This document shows positions 49,077 through 63,300 of a stretch of 64,000 nt of DNA, one piece after another. Location of the stretch: positions 66,217,287 through 66,281,286 of the forward strand of contig NC_088792.1 in assembly GCF_011386835.1 (NCBI RefSeq), written 5' to 3'. Source of the DNA: Chrysemys picta bellii. Lineage: Eukaryota > Chordata > Testudines > Emydidae. The translations under genes were made by a program, and so were the position numbers. The number at the start of each line of letters is the position of its first letter. Positions within the stretch are counted from its first letter, which is position 1. Under the pieces are notes generated by a model. The model made no database searches. It was not told the origin of the DNA and saw only the letters and a program-made list of their open reading frames with translations.

Positions 49077-50631
49077 CAATCGAGCACCTGAGGAACAGTG
49101 ACTGACTAACGAATTCAGATTCACTATTCTCATAAAAGGATGCTAGAGAATGTGACCAGACAAGTGTTATTCAGATCTAATTTCTATATCTAAGAAATTG
49201 CTGTAGACCCTCTGCTTAGTTTATAGCAGGGCATTCCATATATGCAAATGAACAAGTCATGGACACTTTTTATAATCACATTGTCACAGCAACACAGAGG
49301 ATGTGTTTTTATTGGGTTAGGAAATCAAATCCCAACCAGAGAAACGCCATGGCTCAACTACCTCCAGGAGTAGCCATGAATACCAGTTAATTTTTAACTA
49401 GGAAAGGAAGCTTCTTGCTAAACACTCACTGCCATTCATCTATTTCTCTGTCTCTCTCTCTGTGTATCTTTCCATCCATCTCTTTTAAAACTTGCATACC
49501 ATTGTGGCATTCTAGACAAACAAACAAACAAACAAGCAAACTACTTTTCTCATTTTTTAAAACATTTCCTTTGACGAGACGTTTCTGACTGGGTGGGGGT
49601 TATCAACCACAGGTCCAGAGCCATTTAGCCCTTCACCTCAAGGTTATGGGTGATGTCCAATGCAATACAGAAGTTCAAAGCCAGTAAACAATTCAAAAAC
49701 AGTATGCACTTTCTTTTCCTGATTAAGATTAGGACAAGAATTTGAGATTAAAATGCCATTCTCCATACCACAGTCTCATCTAGACATTGTTTTCCCAACT
49801 TTTGTTTTTCCCCTCTTCGAGATCAAGGACAATTTCATACAGCCCAGTTCCACCACTCTCACACATGGAAGACTTTTCGAAGAAAACAATGTTCTCACTC
49901 CTTTACACACACGTCAGCTCATTTTAAAATTCGCTTTAGGGTTATGGTGATAAAATATTCCCAAACATTACTGATACTAAAAATAATTTTAAAATGGTTC
50001 GTCCAGACATGTGTGGTCTGAAATAAACAATATATTTTTAATTCTTAGAACATAATAAGTTATCGTCTTGTGTGTATTTTACAGCTGAGAACAAAGGCGT
50101 GATATGTACAGTGAATTACTAAAAGCATTATTTTTCCTCTTTTTGATCCATTGAAATTTAGATTTAAATGAGCTTTGGTCTGCATGTTTATTCACCAGTG
50201 TGAACATTGTGCTTTGGAAGATAGTGAAGGATTAGAAAAAATAGGCGAGTAACTTGCACAGTAGATTTTGATTGTAAAATTTAGATTAGATAAAACAATA
50301 CACAGTAATGTAACACCAGAATAAAAATATAAATTTTCCATTTTTTTATTTCCTTGTGCACTGTTCCATTGTATACATGCAACCAAATATTTTCGCGTAT
50401 TAAAAGAAAACTGTATATACATATAGATGATAGATATTGAAAACAGTGATGTAATACAAAGATATTGCATTTTGTGAACTGTGTAAAAAGAAATTACATC
50501 CATTTGGTAAGCTGATTGTTCAAAAATAATTATCAACAATTTGTTGCTCATGTAGAGAAAAAAAGGCACCCTCTCACCCCAAAGGAAAAAAATATGTAAA
50601 AAATGTATTAAAACAAAATAGGTAATGTTTT

Positions 50632-50637
50632 TTTATT
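50632..50637 (-). other. Candidate HOXA11 poly(A) signal
   Basis: AATAAA in gene orientation 1.38 kb after the HOXA11 stop. Nearer candidates lie at 51480-51491. The choice is uncertain. Confidence 0.35.
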
Positions 50638-50797
50638 TACAAGTCTTGTAAAACACTGTTCCTGTATGAAATATACATTCACGTACTCTCAACAGCAAAT
50701 TACCTTAACGATAGAATATCGTATCCTTTGTAAACTGATATAGAATTTTAAATATTTTTTTAAATTGCATTTTTCTCGCTTTGGTTCCTGCAGGACA

Positions 50798-50836
50798 ATA
50801 TATATATTTTTATATATATATATATATATGTATATG
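50798..50836. repeat. (TA)n low-complexity tract
   Basis: TATATATATTTTTATATATATATATATATG-type repeat in the likely HOXA11 3' UTR. Confidence 0.9.
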
Positions 50837-52011
50837 TTTAAAATAACTTCAAACAACTATCCATTCTTTGTATATGTCGCCTGAGGGACGAAGTAGAGCT
50901 CATGACATTTAAAGTAGACAACAACATATGAAAACAAAATTACCATATTTACATTGTTCGGCTTCTGAATAAATTCCTTACAAGCAACCTTCTAAAGAAA
51001 TAGAAGATTAAATTAGTTTGGTGATTCAAATGTTAGTGCATTGTACAAATCCAAGTTACATTTCAGTGTTGTGTGGTATTTACCAAACTCTCGTTCTCCA
51101 CAGGTATTTCCTGAAGAAAGTTTGTGAGCCAGAAGCCAGAAGATTAGTTTTCTATTGATTTTTTTCTTTTAAAACTTTGGAATTCATTTTGCAATCTTTT
51201 AAACGTTTAAATGTGGGATCATGATTAGTTTGTAAAAGGATGGCAAGGTATAGACAGTTGTTATAAATAAATCGAGAGCTAATATGACAACTGCTCAACA
51301 TTTTATTTTCAGTGATTGTTTCTTTACGATATATGGCAAATTTATGCCTGACATATTTTTAAAGTAAATAATCAAGTCTTTCATATCAACCCCCCCCCCC
51401 GCACCCAATAAAACACGATTATATCCATCACTTCGTCTGTACTATAACTTTCTTGATTGACCTTGTAAAGGAATATGTATTTATTTTTATTTAAATCAAT
51501 TAGTCATGGAGCTCTGCTCTAACAGAGACATTCTCTTCCGAAGGAAAAAAATATTATTTTGCGAAGCTTTGTTTTGCAGTGGTCCTCAGCACGTAAACTC
51601 GACCTGTAATTTCCACACACACATTCCACAGTAAAACAAGGGAACAAGATCAACAATAGTTAAACACTGAATAGGCAAAGGTTCACTTCCCACTTTTAAT
51701 TACTGAAACCAGAACAGAACGAGCGGAAGTGTCTGTAAAGGTAAGAGGTATGAATTTTGCACTCAGAACAAAGATTGTGGCTGGCCTGTTGGCGCTAGAT
51801 GCCATGTGGGTCAGCATCAAATCAATTCCAGTTGATACGTAAATATCAAAAATTAAAAAATTAAAAGTCCAGAGTTGATTTACATGTATGTAAAATCATA
51901 GGTCTCATAGTCCCGTCAGTTACACACCTCCTTCTTAAATGTAACCCTGTGGCTTGACCTTGTCAAGGGAGAAATCTGAATTTAATCTCATTTTGAAAAA
52001 CGCTATGAGTT

Positions 52012-54375
52012 TTAAAGCAGTGGATTAGCTGAGTAATATTGTAATCGGTCCCTGTTAATTTTTTTTTCTTTCATTCTTCTGTTTTGAAACCATATTTTTA
52101 CTTGACGGTCGGTCAAATTGAGCATTCGGGAAAGCTGGAGGCGTTTCTCTTTGTTTATATAGACACTGAAGAAGAATTCTCTTTCTAATTCTCTAATCTG
52201 ATATTTGGTGTATGGACATCTCTTTTTACGGGTACGTTGTCCACCTGTGGAATGAAAAAAGGCAGAAGTGTTTGAAACTTGGTACTGGGAAAAGCTCAGT
52301 CAAGGGGCAAATCTGTAAAGTGTTTTGCCTACTCCATGGGTATAACGGTTAGGTCCTATTCTACAGGCTAGCTCTTTATCTTATCGAGCTTTCTATGGGG
52401 AAAGGGTACAGAAAACGCAGAGCCCACATTTCTTCATGTGAAAAAGCAATGATGGCAAACAACGTGTCACTTCGGCAAGGTGGACAGGCATAACACAGAA
52501 CAAGTATTAGAGTACCTGCCTCATTGTTTGTGCCTGCACTTTTCAAAAGCTATATGCGATGCTTGGTACCGTGGTGTGACAGACTAAACAAACAGCTGCA
52601 CATAGACATTTCTGTTTTAATCACCTGGTTCACTTCAGCTGACATTATGTTATCAGGGTTAGTAAACACATTTGCAACCCCAATCTTTCTCCAGACCATT
52701 ACAATTGATTTTTATTCTGTCCACAGATACTGGCTTTACATTTCCATGAATGTGTTCCCCCCCCCTTTCTTTTTAATCAGAGGAAATGGCACTGCGTCTA
52801 AGGCTGCTATTAAATCATTGCATTCTGATTGACTCCGCTGTTTTTTAAAATGCAGGTATATAGTTATAATAGCAATGTCGTCTCTCAATTTGCCACAATA
52901 GGCTTAAAGTTCACTACATAGAGTAGTTCTGGTGGTTTGGAAGGTTTTCAAGGTTCAAAAGCTCTTTAAATTAAATATTGGTCTTATCCCTTTAAAAAAA
53001 AAAAAACCTTCCTTTTCTGGAACAGGCCACTATAGAGGTATTTTTCAAAGTTGTTTACTTGCTTTGCCTTTTAAAAAACACATATAAAAATCAGACTTTG
53101 ACAGATTGAATAACAATTGTAAGTAACAGACTGTTGGACAGAAGGCAACACGTAATTGCCATAATGCCAAAGTAAAATGGCTTCCTTTAGACAAAAAGGC
53201 CAGCTTTGGGTTAATTTGTTTCTTTTAATATATTGCTACAGTTCAGGCGGCTACTTTATCTGCTAAACACTATGCTAGTGCAATCGTTAAAATGGTGATG
53301 GCTTTGAATTCAGCCCCTAACTAGACTTCTGGTGCAACACATGGCTTTTATAAAATCACTGGATTACCTTGATATCAAAGGAGTCAGGATCCCTTTTTGG
53401 TGACTTTACAGGCACAAACGAACGTTATTATATTTTCGAGAGTTTGACCACAGAGCCCTCCTTTATTATTATTTAAAAAAAAAAAAGGAAGGAGAACGAT
53501 TTTTTTTAAAGGCATCCATTGGCCGGTGGGTATTTCACGGCCAATTTCAGCACTAAACACGTGATCTTGCCTTTTATAACAAAGTTTTGTTGGGGGAAAT
53601 CTAAAGGCCCTTCATAAACCTTATATGCTTATAAAACAGCATATAAAAATTTAACAGCGGTGGTGCGCTAGATTTCAAACTCCCTTTCATAAAGCGCTTG
53701 GGCGCTGCCTTTATACGTACTGGAGCTGCTGGATTTCTCCTCATTGTTGCCGGAAGATGACTCCGGGCTGCTGCTCTCTGTCCTCCTCCGCCTCTCCTTC
53801 TCCTCTGCTGCTGCTGCTGCCGCCGCCTCTCTGCTGCAGCCGCCTTCCGAACTTGAAGTTGCAGTAGCTGTCGGAGGCATTTTCTCGCCATTCTTGTCTC
53901 CCGAATAGTCCGCTGAGGACAGGTTTTCCGTGGTGCCATACGCCGTCTCGAAAAACTGGTCGAAAGCCTGGGGCAGGACCCCGTTCCTCCCCACCGTGCT
54001 ATAGAAATTGGACGAGACGTTGGTGGTGGGGTGGTAGACGTTTGCTGTGTTTTTGCCGAACATCTCGCCCATGCTAGCCGTGTTGGTGGCAGGCAGGCAG
54101 TCTCTGTGCATGATCTCCTCTGCTGAGTAGCAGTGGGGTAGATTGTTCCTGGGGTGCCATTTACTGGAGGGGTCAATGGCATACTCCCTGAAGGTAACTT
54201 CTCTCACAGGTTGGACCTGGGGTAGGTTGGAAGAGTAGGAGTATGTCATAGGGCGAGAAGACGGGGTCTGGGGCAAAAAAGAAGGGAGGCTGGAGAAATC
54301 AGGACCCGAGACGTAGTAAGTACAACTTGGCAAATACATGTTAGAGGAACAAGGAACACGCTCATCAAAATCCAT
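52012..54375 (-). CDS. HOXA11: Homeobox protein Hox-A11, complement(join(52012..52244,53721..54375))
   Basis: AbdB-class (group 11) transcription factor for forearm/zeugopod, kidney and Mullerian duct patterning. The predicted protein is 295 residues (human 313). The N-terminal block [20 protein letters not shown] and the blocks [19 protein letters not shown] and [19 protein letters not shown] identify HOXA11. A seven-Ala run and a Ser-rich region follow. The homeodomain is at about 223-282 ([20 protein letters not shown], ending [13 protein letters not shown]), tail [13 protein letters not shown]. The donor TCCA|GTACGT and acceptor CCACAG|GT rebuild Ser219; the intron is 1476 nt. I chose ATG 54373-54375 (good Kozak context, A at -3 and G at +4). 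In-frame ATGs at 54378 and 54402 would add 1 or 9 residues. Exon 2 was read directly from the minus strand. Confidence 0.97.
53519..53585 (-). promoter_or_regulatory. Candidate intronic element of HOXA11
   Basis: Near the HOXA11 donor the intron holds two GGCCA(A) boxes, an ACACGTGAT E-box and CTTTTATAAC, a HOX13/CDX-like site. In tetrapods a HOX13-responsive enhancer in the Hoxa11 intron drives antisense transcription in the distal limb. Equating this segment with that enhancer is inference. Confidence 0.3.
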
Positions 54376-57300
54376 CATTAGGCTACCTCGGGTTCTCCGC
54401 ATTAGCTGAGCTTAACATGATTCTCTAATGCAGCTGCCTCTTTGAAGCAGATCCGTGAAGTAAGAAATTTGGAGACGTAAGCTGACGTGGAAATCTATCC
54501 CCATCCTTAGCAGGGAGGTGCTGGTCATGTGACCAAATGTTGAAATTGACAAGCTGCAAGTATGGGCCCTTTTTTCTTTGTAGCCATCTCAAGGGAAGCA
54601 ACAGATCGTCACTTTGGTATTCTCACCAAAAGCACGTAATCTAAAATATAACTCATGCTTGCCTTGTGTACCCTTAGAGGACAAAAAGACGCATGACACT
54701 TTTTCCTACTTATCAGTTTGACCAATTGCACCAGGTCGCTGTGGAATAGAAAGAATTAGCAATTCCCACATGTTAGGTGAGATCTTTTTTTATTTGTATA
54801 CAGTATTTGCAAAAAAACCAAGAGAAATTAAATGATTGTTTTTTCCTGCGATCTGATTTCTAGCATTGAATGCTCCCAAAGCAATCGGTCGGTATATTTT
54901 GGTTTGTGCAGAAGATAGTCGCCCTGCAGGGTTTTGCTTGGAAGAATGTGCCAGGGTCAAGTCTGTACTGATTTTCATGGTGAATAGATTACATGCTTGC
55001 ATTCATTTTCACTTCCGAAGCGCTTAGTGTCTTCCTTTCCTTTTTAACATATTAACCTCAAATACCCTGTCCGATTTTATCCAAGTTTTGCTAGAGATAT
55101 TTAATAACATTTTATTCCCATCATGAAGGTTCTCTTTTTGCTTTTTCTCCAAAGCGTTGCCTTCTTTATTTGCAATGTTAGGAAGTCCTTTAAATTCCAG
55201 ACCACTGCGTAAAGAGGGCATCTGATCTCTTTGCCTAAACAGTGCTGCTAAAGACCTGGGAAACCAAAAGATGTTGGGCTATTCCGATTTCACAAATATT
55301 CTATGTTTAATTGCCAGAAGCCTTGTTAAAAATATTTTTATATCCTATTACCCCGTAGAAACAAACTTCCAGAACCCAGATACTTTTATTTTTTCTTCAG
55401 ACCATCGCTGGACGTTGAGATCTAGATAGACCTATTTTAAAAACGTAGTGAAGCTTTTACTAGTGTTGCATGAAAGGGATGATGTGGAAAGCGGATTGTA
55501 CAGGGCAGAGACTAAAAAGTGTGTCTCTGCCAACAAAAATGCACATCCCATAGAATGATCTTTGCCAAAGAAAACAGAGAAATAAGCCAGCACCTTTTGA
55601 GGCATGAACAACCTTAAGCTGTTGGGAAAAAAAAAACGTTTTTCCTATCGATATCAGAAAAGAAATATTCAGGTTCTGGCTCATTTTAATCAAAACAGTA
55701 AAACAGAATTACACTAAGGCCACAAACGACTATGGTGAAGTTGGTGTAATTAAGAAATTGGAAATATTTCACCATCTCTGTTCCTTTAGACCTGGGCGAG
55801 CAATGGAAGGAAAACTAAAAATATTAAAATAACAACATTTTGAATTTTTCTACGTCCACAATGTAGTGAAAGTATTTATATATCAGGGGAAAGTTCTATT
55901 GTAAATTTTGGAGATCTTCGGTATTTAAATGTCAACATCGATTTGTTTATTTATTGCTTAGCTTATCGTAACTGACTTAATAACAAATCTTATCATGTTG
56001 TGCACTGACTAAATATTCCCATTATGTATTTTCGCTAAATTATAGTTAACTATTACATTTGAATTCAAGCTGTAAATATCAACATTATCAAGTAATGACT
56101 TTGTAGTGGAGTAAACTAATTTATTAGCATTAATGTTTATATGCCTTTTTTATTTTACAAGGGTTACGAATCACAAATCAAATGCTCTGGACATATCCCT
56201 TTAATGAACTCTTTATTTTGGTGTGCTGCAAGAACTTTTATGCTCCCTCAGTGTTTGTGAGCTGAACTTGAAATTATTAATTAATCTTCAAGCTTGACAT
56301 ATTTGCCAGAAAGTGGATGGAAGTAAGAGATATGCATGTCATCAAAGTGCTACCTGAAGACTCCATTGTCGTTTGGGGATTGTAAAAATGTTTTTAAGCC
56401 GCAGAAGAACTCTGCAGCATCCATGCTTAGACTTCTTCCTTAATTCTACACTTTTGCCTTTATTTAGTTTCCTCTTTAGGCTTTTTTTTTTAAGACTCTT
56501 TTGCTCTCTGAGTACAGTTCATCTCCCTCCTCCCTCCCTTTCAATTCTCAATATTAAAATCTATTTCCCCCTTCCAGACAAAAGGAATGTATAAAGGATT
56601 TCAGCGACTTTGAGATAACAAAGGCGCCACCATTGCAGAGGTTCGCCCCGCCTCTGTGTGATGGCAAACAAATTCTTGCACTTGTATTAGGGCTTTTAAG
56701 GCTATAATTGAACACGGCGCGTCTAGGAGAACCGAAAACAGTTCTAGACTGACCTGCGGTTTTATAGCACTTTTGGCAGTCAACTTCAGCTTGTGTGAGA
56801 ACAGACATGACAGAGCTGACCAACGGTTAATCGGGAGACACCACCTACTTGGAATCGCTGCAGTCCCCTCTTAATTAAATAAATCTCAAACCTTGGGGAT
56901 AGAACGGGCTGCAGTTCTGAAAAAAGGTTTGTATGTGGCTATTTCCTGCTCGTATTTACATTCAATTTCTGTCGTACAGTTAAAGGCTCTGACTTGCTGT
57001 TTTCATGTATGCCTATTTGAAACAAAGGGAAATCATGATGGGATGAAGGCAAGAACGCAATTAATAATGCAAGTCCAGCTAACATTATATTAAAGGACAC
57101 TGCACAGCCTATGCGGAATATACATGCTTAGTTTTGATGGTTTGCTATGTATTTTCCCAGAGAAGTAGGGTACTTAGTCTGTTAGAACATGCTTTAACAC
57201 AAGAGAAAACAAAATGCCTCCTGACAAATGATTACATCTGTAGAACAATTAGAAACGATTATTGAAAACATTTAAGGTTGCAGCTAGTGTAAGAATAAGC

Positions 57301-60300
57301 AGACACCCAAGGCGGAGTTAGTTCTCTGCTTTATTTGCTGCTAAGTGAAACAGACATAAAGTTCGCTTAAAGCCCCGGAATGTCTGGGTAATTGCAGTAA
57401 GACTGCTCTTATGTTGCTGTTTTAAACACAATTATACTGTTTATTATTTTGTCTAATTTTGAATTGCTCTTTTAATACAGTCATTGGGACTTCCGCGTTT
57501 AGAAAGCAAATAGCACCGTGCATTGCCCCTGCTAACCTCAGTGAGAACAGCAAAAACAAAAGAAGGCATTTCATTTTGAGAAGCAAAATGCATTCAGTCC
57601 TCTTTTACAACTATTTCGTCTGGCTGAGGAAGGGCAATGTGTATAATCATGTTATGTGCTTTGCAACTGCGCTGCATGACATTCTAGATACATTTTACAA
57701 TGGACGCAAATATCTCTAATAGGTGAATACACTTTATGAGCAGATTGGGCCATGTCTACCTATACAAAGCGAAGAAAAATTAATCCATACTTTGGAGCGA
57801 TATAAACAAAGCTAGGATGTCACGTCCAGAGTTTGTATATATCTGGTGTGCGGAAGGAACTTCTAAAAACAATATAGGGTATCTTTAAAAGGTCAAGTTC
57901 TATAATGTGTAAAATCTTGCCATTTTGTATTATATTTGTGGGAGTTTTCGTAAAAACAAATCGCACTATAATTTATATTAAATATTAGGGTGAATACCTG
58001 TGTTTCACAGTAGAAGTGTATACTAAGTGTAATTTATATGCAAAACGAGTTAACTAAAATATTACACCTTTATTGATTTTTGAAAATTAGCATATTTTCA
58101 ATAAGCATGCTTTTTGATAGAATTTTGATGTCTCCAAAATTATGAACTAATTAATTGTTACAGCATATGGGTATTTATGCTTTTCTTTCTATATACATGC
58201 AGTTATTATAGTAGGGCAATATTAGGAAATACACAACATATTTTGGCCAACGAAAACCTCATAACTTCTTTCTTTCTAATGAAAAATGCCTATAAGGTCG
58301 CAACACTTTGAAAAAAATTGTCTTAAATGTAATTGTTTAAATTTCCTGACGATTGTTTGGATTAAACATTATTTAAGACTTACTAGTTCTCTACTCAGCT
58401 ATTTTTCTCTTTTCCTTTTTGACCACTATACTACTGAGCTATACGGTAATAACCAAAATATAGTTTTTCCCCTAAACACATTTCTTTAACATTTTAAGAA
58501 AAAAAATGGTAACAATATTTTGATAATGGATTTCAAACACTAATACCTCTGCTATTACAGCTAGTAGGGATTTATCAAAAGAGCAAGATGCATTTCCAAA
58601 ATTATGATATGGAATAGTCTCTTTATTATTCAAAACCAGGCACTACGTAATTGTAGTCATATTATGGAGGTGCAAATTTATATATAAAGAGAAAGCAAAT
58701 GTAAATACAAAATTGAGTCACAGTTCAACTGAAGTCTTGGTATATTTAACGGCCTTAAATTAATTCTGACGAATAAGCTTTTTAAAACAATTTTACTTAC
58801 CAAATTGGAGATTGTACATGATTTTATTAGCATTGAAAATGTTGTATGTTAAAGTTACAATGTTTGGAAAAATGATTTTCCTTTATCGTGGTCTCTTTTA
58901 ATACTTAAATAAGACTTATGACGATATGAATAAAGCTACACGATTTTAGCATTTAACAAGAATATCTCATATTCACTTAGAATGATGCTCGATATCGAAT
59001 AGCTGTTACTGAAAGTAAGGCAACATTCCGATAATTGTAACAAATATAAACACAGAGGTGTTTCTCTTTTTAACAAGGAATTTATTCTGCTAAATAGAAT
59101 AATCTCTTTCAAATTTTATTTTCCTGTTCTTTTTAACCAAAATATTAGATATTATTTATAACATACCACAAGCACCGTTTTAAGTGCTGAGTCTTTCTCT
59201 CATTATTCTGTTTCCGAAAACGTGTTTTTCTGGAAAGCGTCGAGACCCAGAGTATACATTTGCCTACAGTGTCATGGTATTTTTGTGTACCATCTGTAAG
59301 AGAATCGAGGCAGGGTCAAAAATAAGGTGGGCATAAGGAGGTGTTATATTGGACGTCTAGGTGTTTCTGAAATTGTTTGACTGTCGATGGTGCCATAAAT
59401 ATCTTCCTTTCTCTACTTGATTGTGCAGCTATATTTTTCCAATACATGAAAATATACAATAACTAATTTATTTCCATGTATCCACATACAGGTGCAAGAG
59501 ACTTCTGACAAATGTGGGCTGCAGGGGATGGGTGTCTAAACCAGTTGCTCTAAAGTGTCTGCGAAAGCAAAATTCTTCGCTTGTTATCCTTTGATATAGA
59601 AAGCCAGACACTTTTAACTGAGTTCCACCCATATTCATCTCCACAGATGACTAGGATAATTAACGTCACCTGTAGTAAACAGGTTCCAATCACCTTTCAT
59701 GCAGATGTATTTTATGTGGAATTAATCATTAATCTTCAAGAGTTATTTCAAGAAACCTAGTTATAAAACAATAAGACTATACCTCTATCCTTACATAAAA
59801 TGTACAGACTCGTGATCTCCTGGTGCAAAGTCCACAGAGATTTGACCCACAACCATTTGCTTACACAATTGATGCGCCGTCTGGGAACTGCGATGCTGTT
59901 TATCTGAACAACAGAAACAACCCCGCCAGAACATTCCAATGCCCACATATATTTAAAAGTATTGCTACAGGTGATGCCTTGAACTTGACCTTAGGTATGT
60001 TAATCAATGAAATACATGCTGGGAGAAAAATCTGATTGTATTGCTTCCTACAGAAGGTTATTTTGTTATATTGGAATTCAGGGTTACAACAACGAAGTTC
60101 AATTCCTGTGGTATATATAATATGCTCTTAATGTTAAGATTTTAAAGTTATAGGCAATAAAATGTCGCTAAGGCGAGACAAACTCTTTTTATTTTGGTTA
60201 TTCCTGGGGGCTGAGATCCGCATTTCACTGCGCATCCTAAAAAAAAAGTCAATCAGCTAAATCCGATTGTGTAATACTCAGTGTTTTCGCTAATGCATGT

Positions 60301-60355
60301 TGAATTTTAACAGCGATAGATGAGGGGTTTTAAAAAAATATTTTGTCCACTCACC

Positions 60356-60376
60356 AAAAAAAAAAAAAAAAAAAAA
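60356..60376. repeat. Poly(A) homopolymer (21 A)
   Basis: An uninterrupted A-run with no recognised retroposon body beside it. Confidence 0.9.
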
Positions 60377-63300
60377 TCAGATTCTACTATGCCACCCTGC
60401 TAACTGTATAGGAGAGCCCTACTCAAGAATTGTGAAACACACCGACCTAAAGACATTTCTTCAAGGATTGTTTCAGGGGGCGGGTACAGGAAGTATCATT
60501 ATACTAAGCCTGTCAAACCAACGACTTCGAACATTAACATATTCTGATGGACTCTAAGAACTATATTATAATAAAGGTAACCTGTACTTATGTAACTTTT
60601 AAAATCTTATATTTGTAAAATACAAGTTGTAGATTGTAAAATGTAACAGCTTTACCACACACGTTTTATATTGTTCTGTAAGGTCTTCTTCCTTTTGTGT
60701 ACTGTATTTTAGCTATGCAAATAAAATACAAGGGTGCTTATACAAATATTTTCCCCACAAATCCTAATATGTCCATCATATTGTCAATTTCCTTTTCCTG
60801 GCCCATGTCTAGCAATGGTTCAAACATCAATGTAGATATAAATGAAACTATTTAGCAACACAACAATACATTTTATACCATGCACGTATGTAAACTTCTC
60901 AAATTCCAACAAAACAAGCAGAGCTGAGATGTGGATCTCTAGTCGTTCCCTTTTTCCTGTTTTTCCTGTTTATTCAATGTGCTATTTTTATTTTGTTAAA
61001 GCTGTTTATATTTAGACATATGCCAACCATTAGCTACGGCTGAAAGCAATCCAAGCCTTCTTTGTATTAAGAACTATTCATTTTTATGTCTACCCAGCAG
61101 CATCCCGAAGGTTAAGAACAGACTGGCCTAAAATACTGTGCCTTCCGATTATTTTTAACCGAGGCTGGGTAGAGCGGCGAATTTCTGATATACTAAACAA
61201 ATCAAACTATGCTTGGGGAGTTTGATTCAAGGTGATTAAAATTAACTTCGGATTCATTTAAATTTAAATGATTAAAATCCTGTGGAAATTTGTTTTCGGA
61301 TATTCCACATATGGCCAAAACAGGCAGGTTAAATAACCATCCTAAGGGAGCATTAAGGAAATTCGTCCATGGATGGCTTTATTCTTGTAGGTTTTTCCCG
61401 TCTCCTTAATTCTCTTGCAAGATTAAATAATAACAAAAAGAGGCAAACAATGAGAAAAAATTACTCGGAAAGAAACTCAACCGATTCTTTTTCAATTACA
61501 TTTGAGCAAACTCTTAGAGAAACAGACAAATACAAATCCAATTATCCAGCACCATCACTACATGCACCCTCTAATTTTGGGTTTGACACTCCCAGCACCT
61601 TTCATCTTTCTTTAATGCTAAAACCCTTTTGTTGTTTCCACCTATGTTGTGCTCCGTAGCATCTTTTGGCAAGTTGAAGCCTTGCCCCCAAGCGACCATC
61701 AGAATTAATACTTTTATAAATGGCTTGGTCGTCACCATTAGCCGCACTCATTCCCCCAAACTTCTGACGCAAAATCTGTACTTCTTTTTATATCATGGGA
61801 GAGAGCTAGATTGGAAGGTTAAGCAGGGGAAGAGGAGGAGGAGTGGGCTGAAAAACCGCCGCAAAGGCCTTCCAAATGACATTGCTTTACAAATCACCGG
61901 TCCCACACTGTTTTGAATTCAACATCAGCAGCAGGGAGAGGGAAACCATTGAGCAAGATCGAGGAAAAACATTTAAATCTTACCCCAGTGTCCGAAATCT
62001 TCTTCCCTTGTGCAAACATCAAAAACCGGAGACTAATAGCTAGGATCCCGCGCCTCGCTTGATGGCACTCCAGACACCCACTCAGTAGTGGCTTTCCTAT
62101 CCATACAATACACCTGGTCCACAAAAGTATTTCTTCTAGAACCTAAAGGTTTTTTATCGCACCCAGGCACGCAAAGAAACTGAGCCGCTAAGGTGCATAA
62201 GCTTTCTCACAGACTTCAGCCTAGCCTACTTGGAAAATGCATCATGCTAAGCATTTCTTTTCTCAGTCCTGCTAAAATTTCCGACTGAAATTCTAATACA
62301 ATAAGGTAATTGCAGTAGGCTAACTGCAGTATAATTCCGTGTATTCCCATCGCCCTAGAAGAAAAGTCCAAGAGTTTTTGATCACTGGACACACTGACGT
62401 TCCCTCTCCAATACACCGTGGGTCACAGTACAGTAATGACCGTGGATTGTGCGTTGTAGGACTTGACCTTTTACTACGTAGAGGAGGGCGCTTTCTTTCA
62501 CGCTGCAGGAGGAGAGGGGGGAAGGGAAGATGCTCTCTTAGGGGATCTTTAATCAGAAATCAGATCTAGGAGCGGCAAAGACCATTGCATTTCAGCACGC
62601 CATATTTTCACTGGGGCGTTTTCGCAGAGCGTTAATGAACATTTGCATTTCGTAGCTGCAGTTAATGAGCCAAATCCCTACAAAGGGGGCAATTAGCAAG
62701 GAAAGAATAGGAGGCTTCCAAGAAAATAAGCAACAATAGGCTAAAACACCCAAGCCAATCCCACATTTTGCGGGAACTGTCCCGTCAGAAAATAATTGTA
62801 ATGTCAGCAGTCAACATGGTCCGTAGTTTATTTGAGAACAAGTATAATTTGGGAAAGGAAACGACTATCCCTCATATTTTTTCTGTTCTTCAACCACAAG
62901 AAAATCTTTAAGGACATCTCTTCAAATCATCATTTTAAGTTCATTTTAAGTTAATTTAAAAGTTCCGAATGACAACAAACCGCCTTTTTATAGCATATCT
63001 TTTTCGTATTAAGCACTGTTTTTATTTCATTGCTAACGCTGCCTACACAGGCACTGAAATGTGTATTTTACTTAAGACAGCAACATTTTGTAAACTTAAA
63101 TTTATAGTTTGGAGGTCTAGATACTTACCGTTTGTTCAGACATGAAAAATATAAAGTCATTTCCATAGAAGCGTGACATAATTCTATATCCCATTCATTA
63201 CAATTTTAAGCACCACACTTGGTTTCTTTCGAAATGATTTCTTAGAAATCTAGTAATTTTAAACGGAAGTATTTTTAAGAAAGAGGAAAGAGACATAATT

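Larger units (their letters stand above)
42755..52011. other. HOXA10-HOXA11 intergenic region
   Basis: About 9.3 kb, AT-rich, with no recognisable protein-coding gene on either strand. It contains a TA/GATA-like low-complexity stretch (about 42900-43030), two CTCF-like motifs, a predicted distal HOXA10 exon, a TA microsatellite (about 50798-50836) and the HOXA11 3' UTR at its right end. Confidence 0.6.

Noticed and set aside
53601..54182. 193-codon frame overlapping HOXA11 exon 1
   Set aside because: Alternate-frame shadow of HOXA11 exon 1.
62483..62500. CTCF-like GAGGAGGGCGCTT
   Set aside because: Too many mismatches on the left half of the motif.
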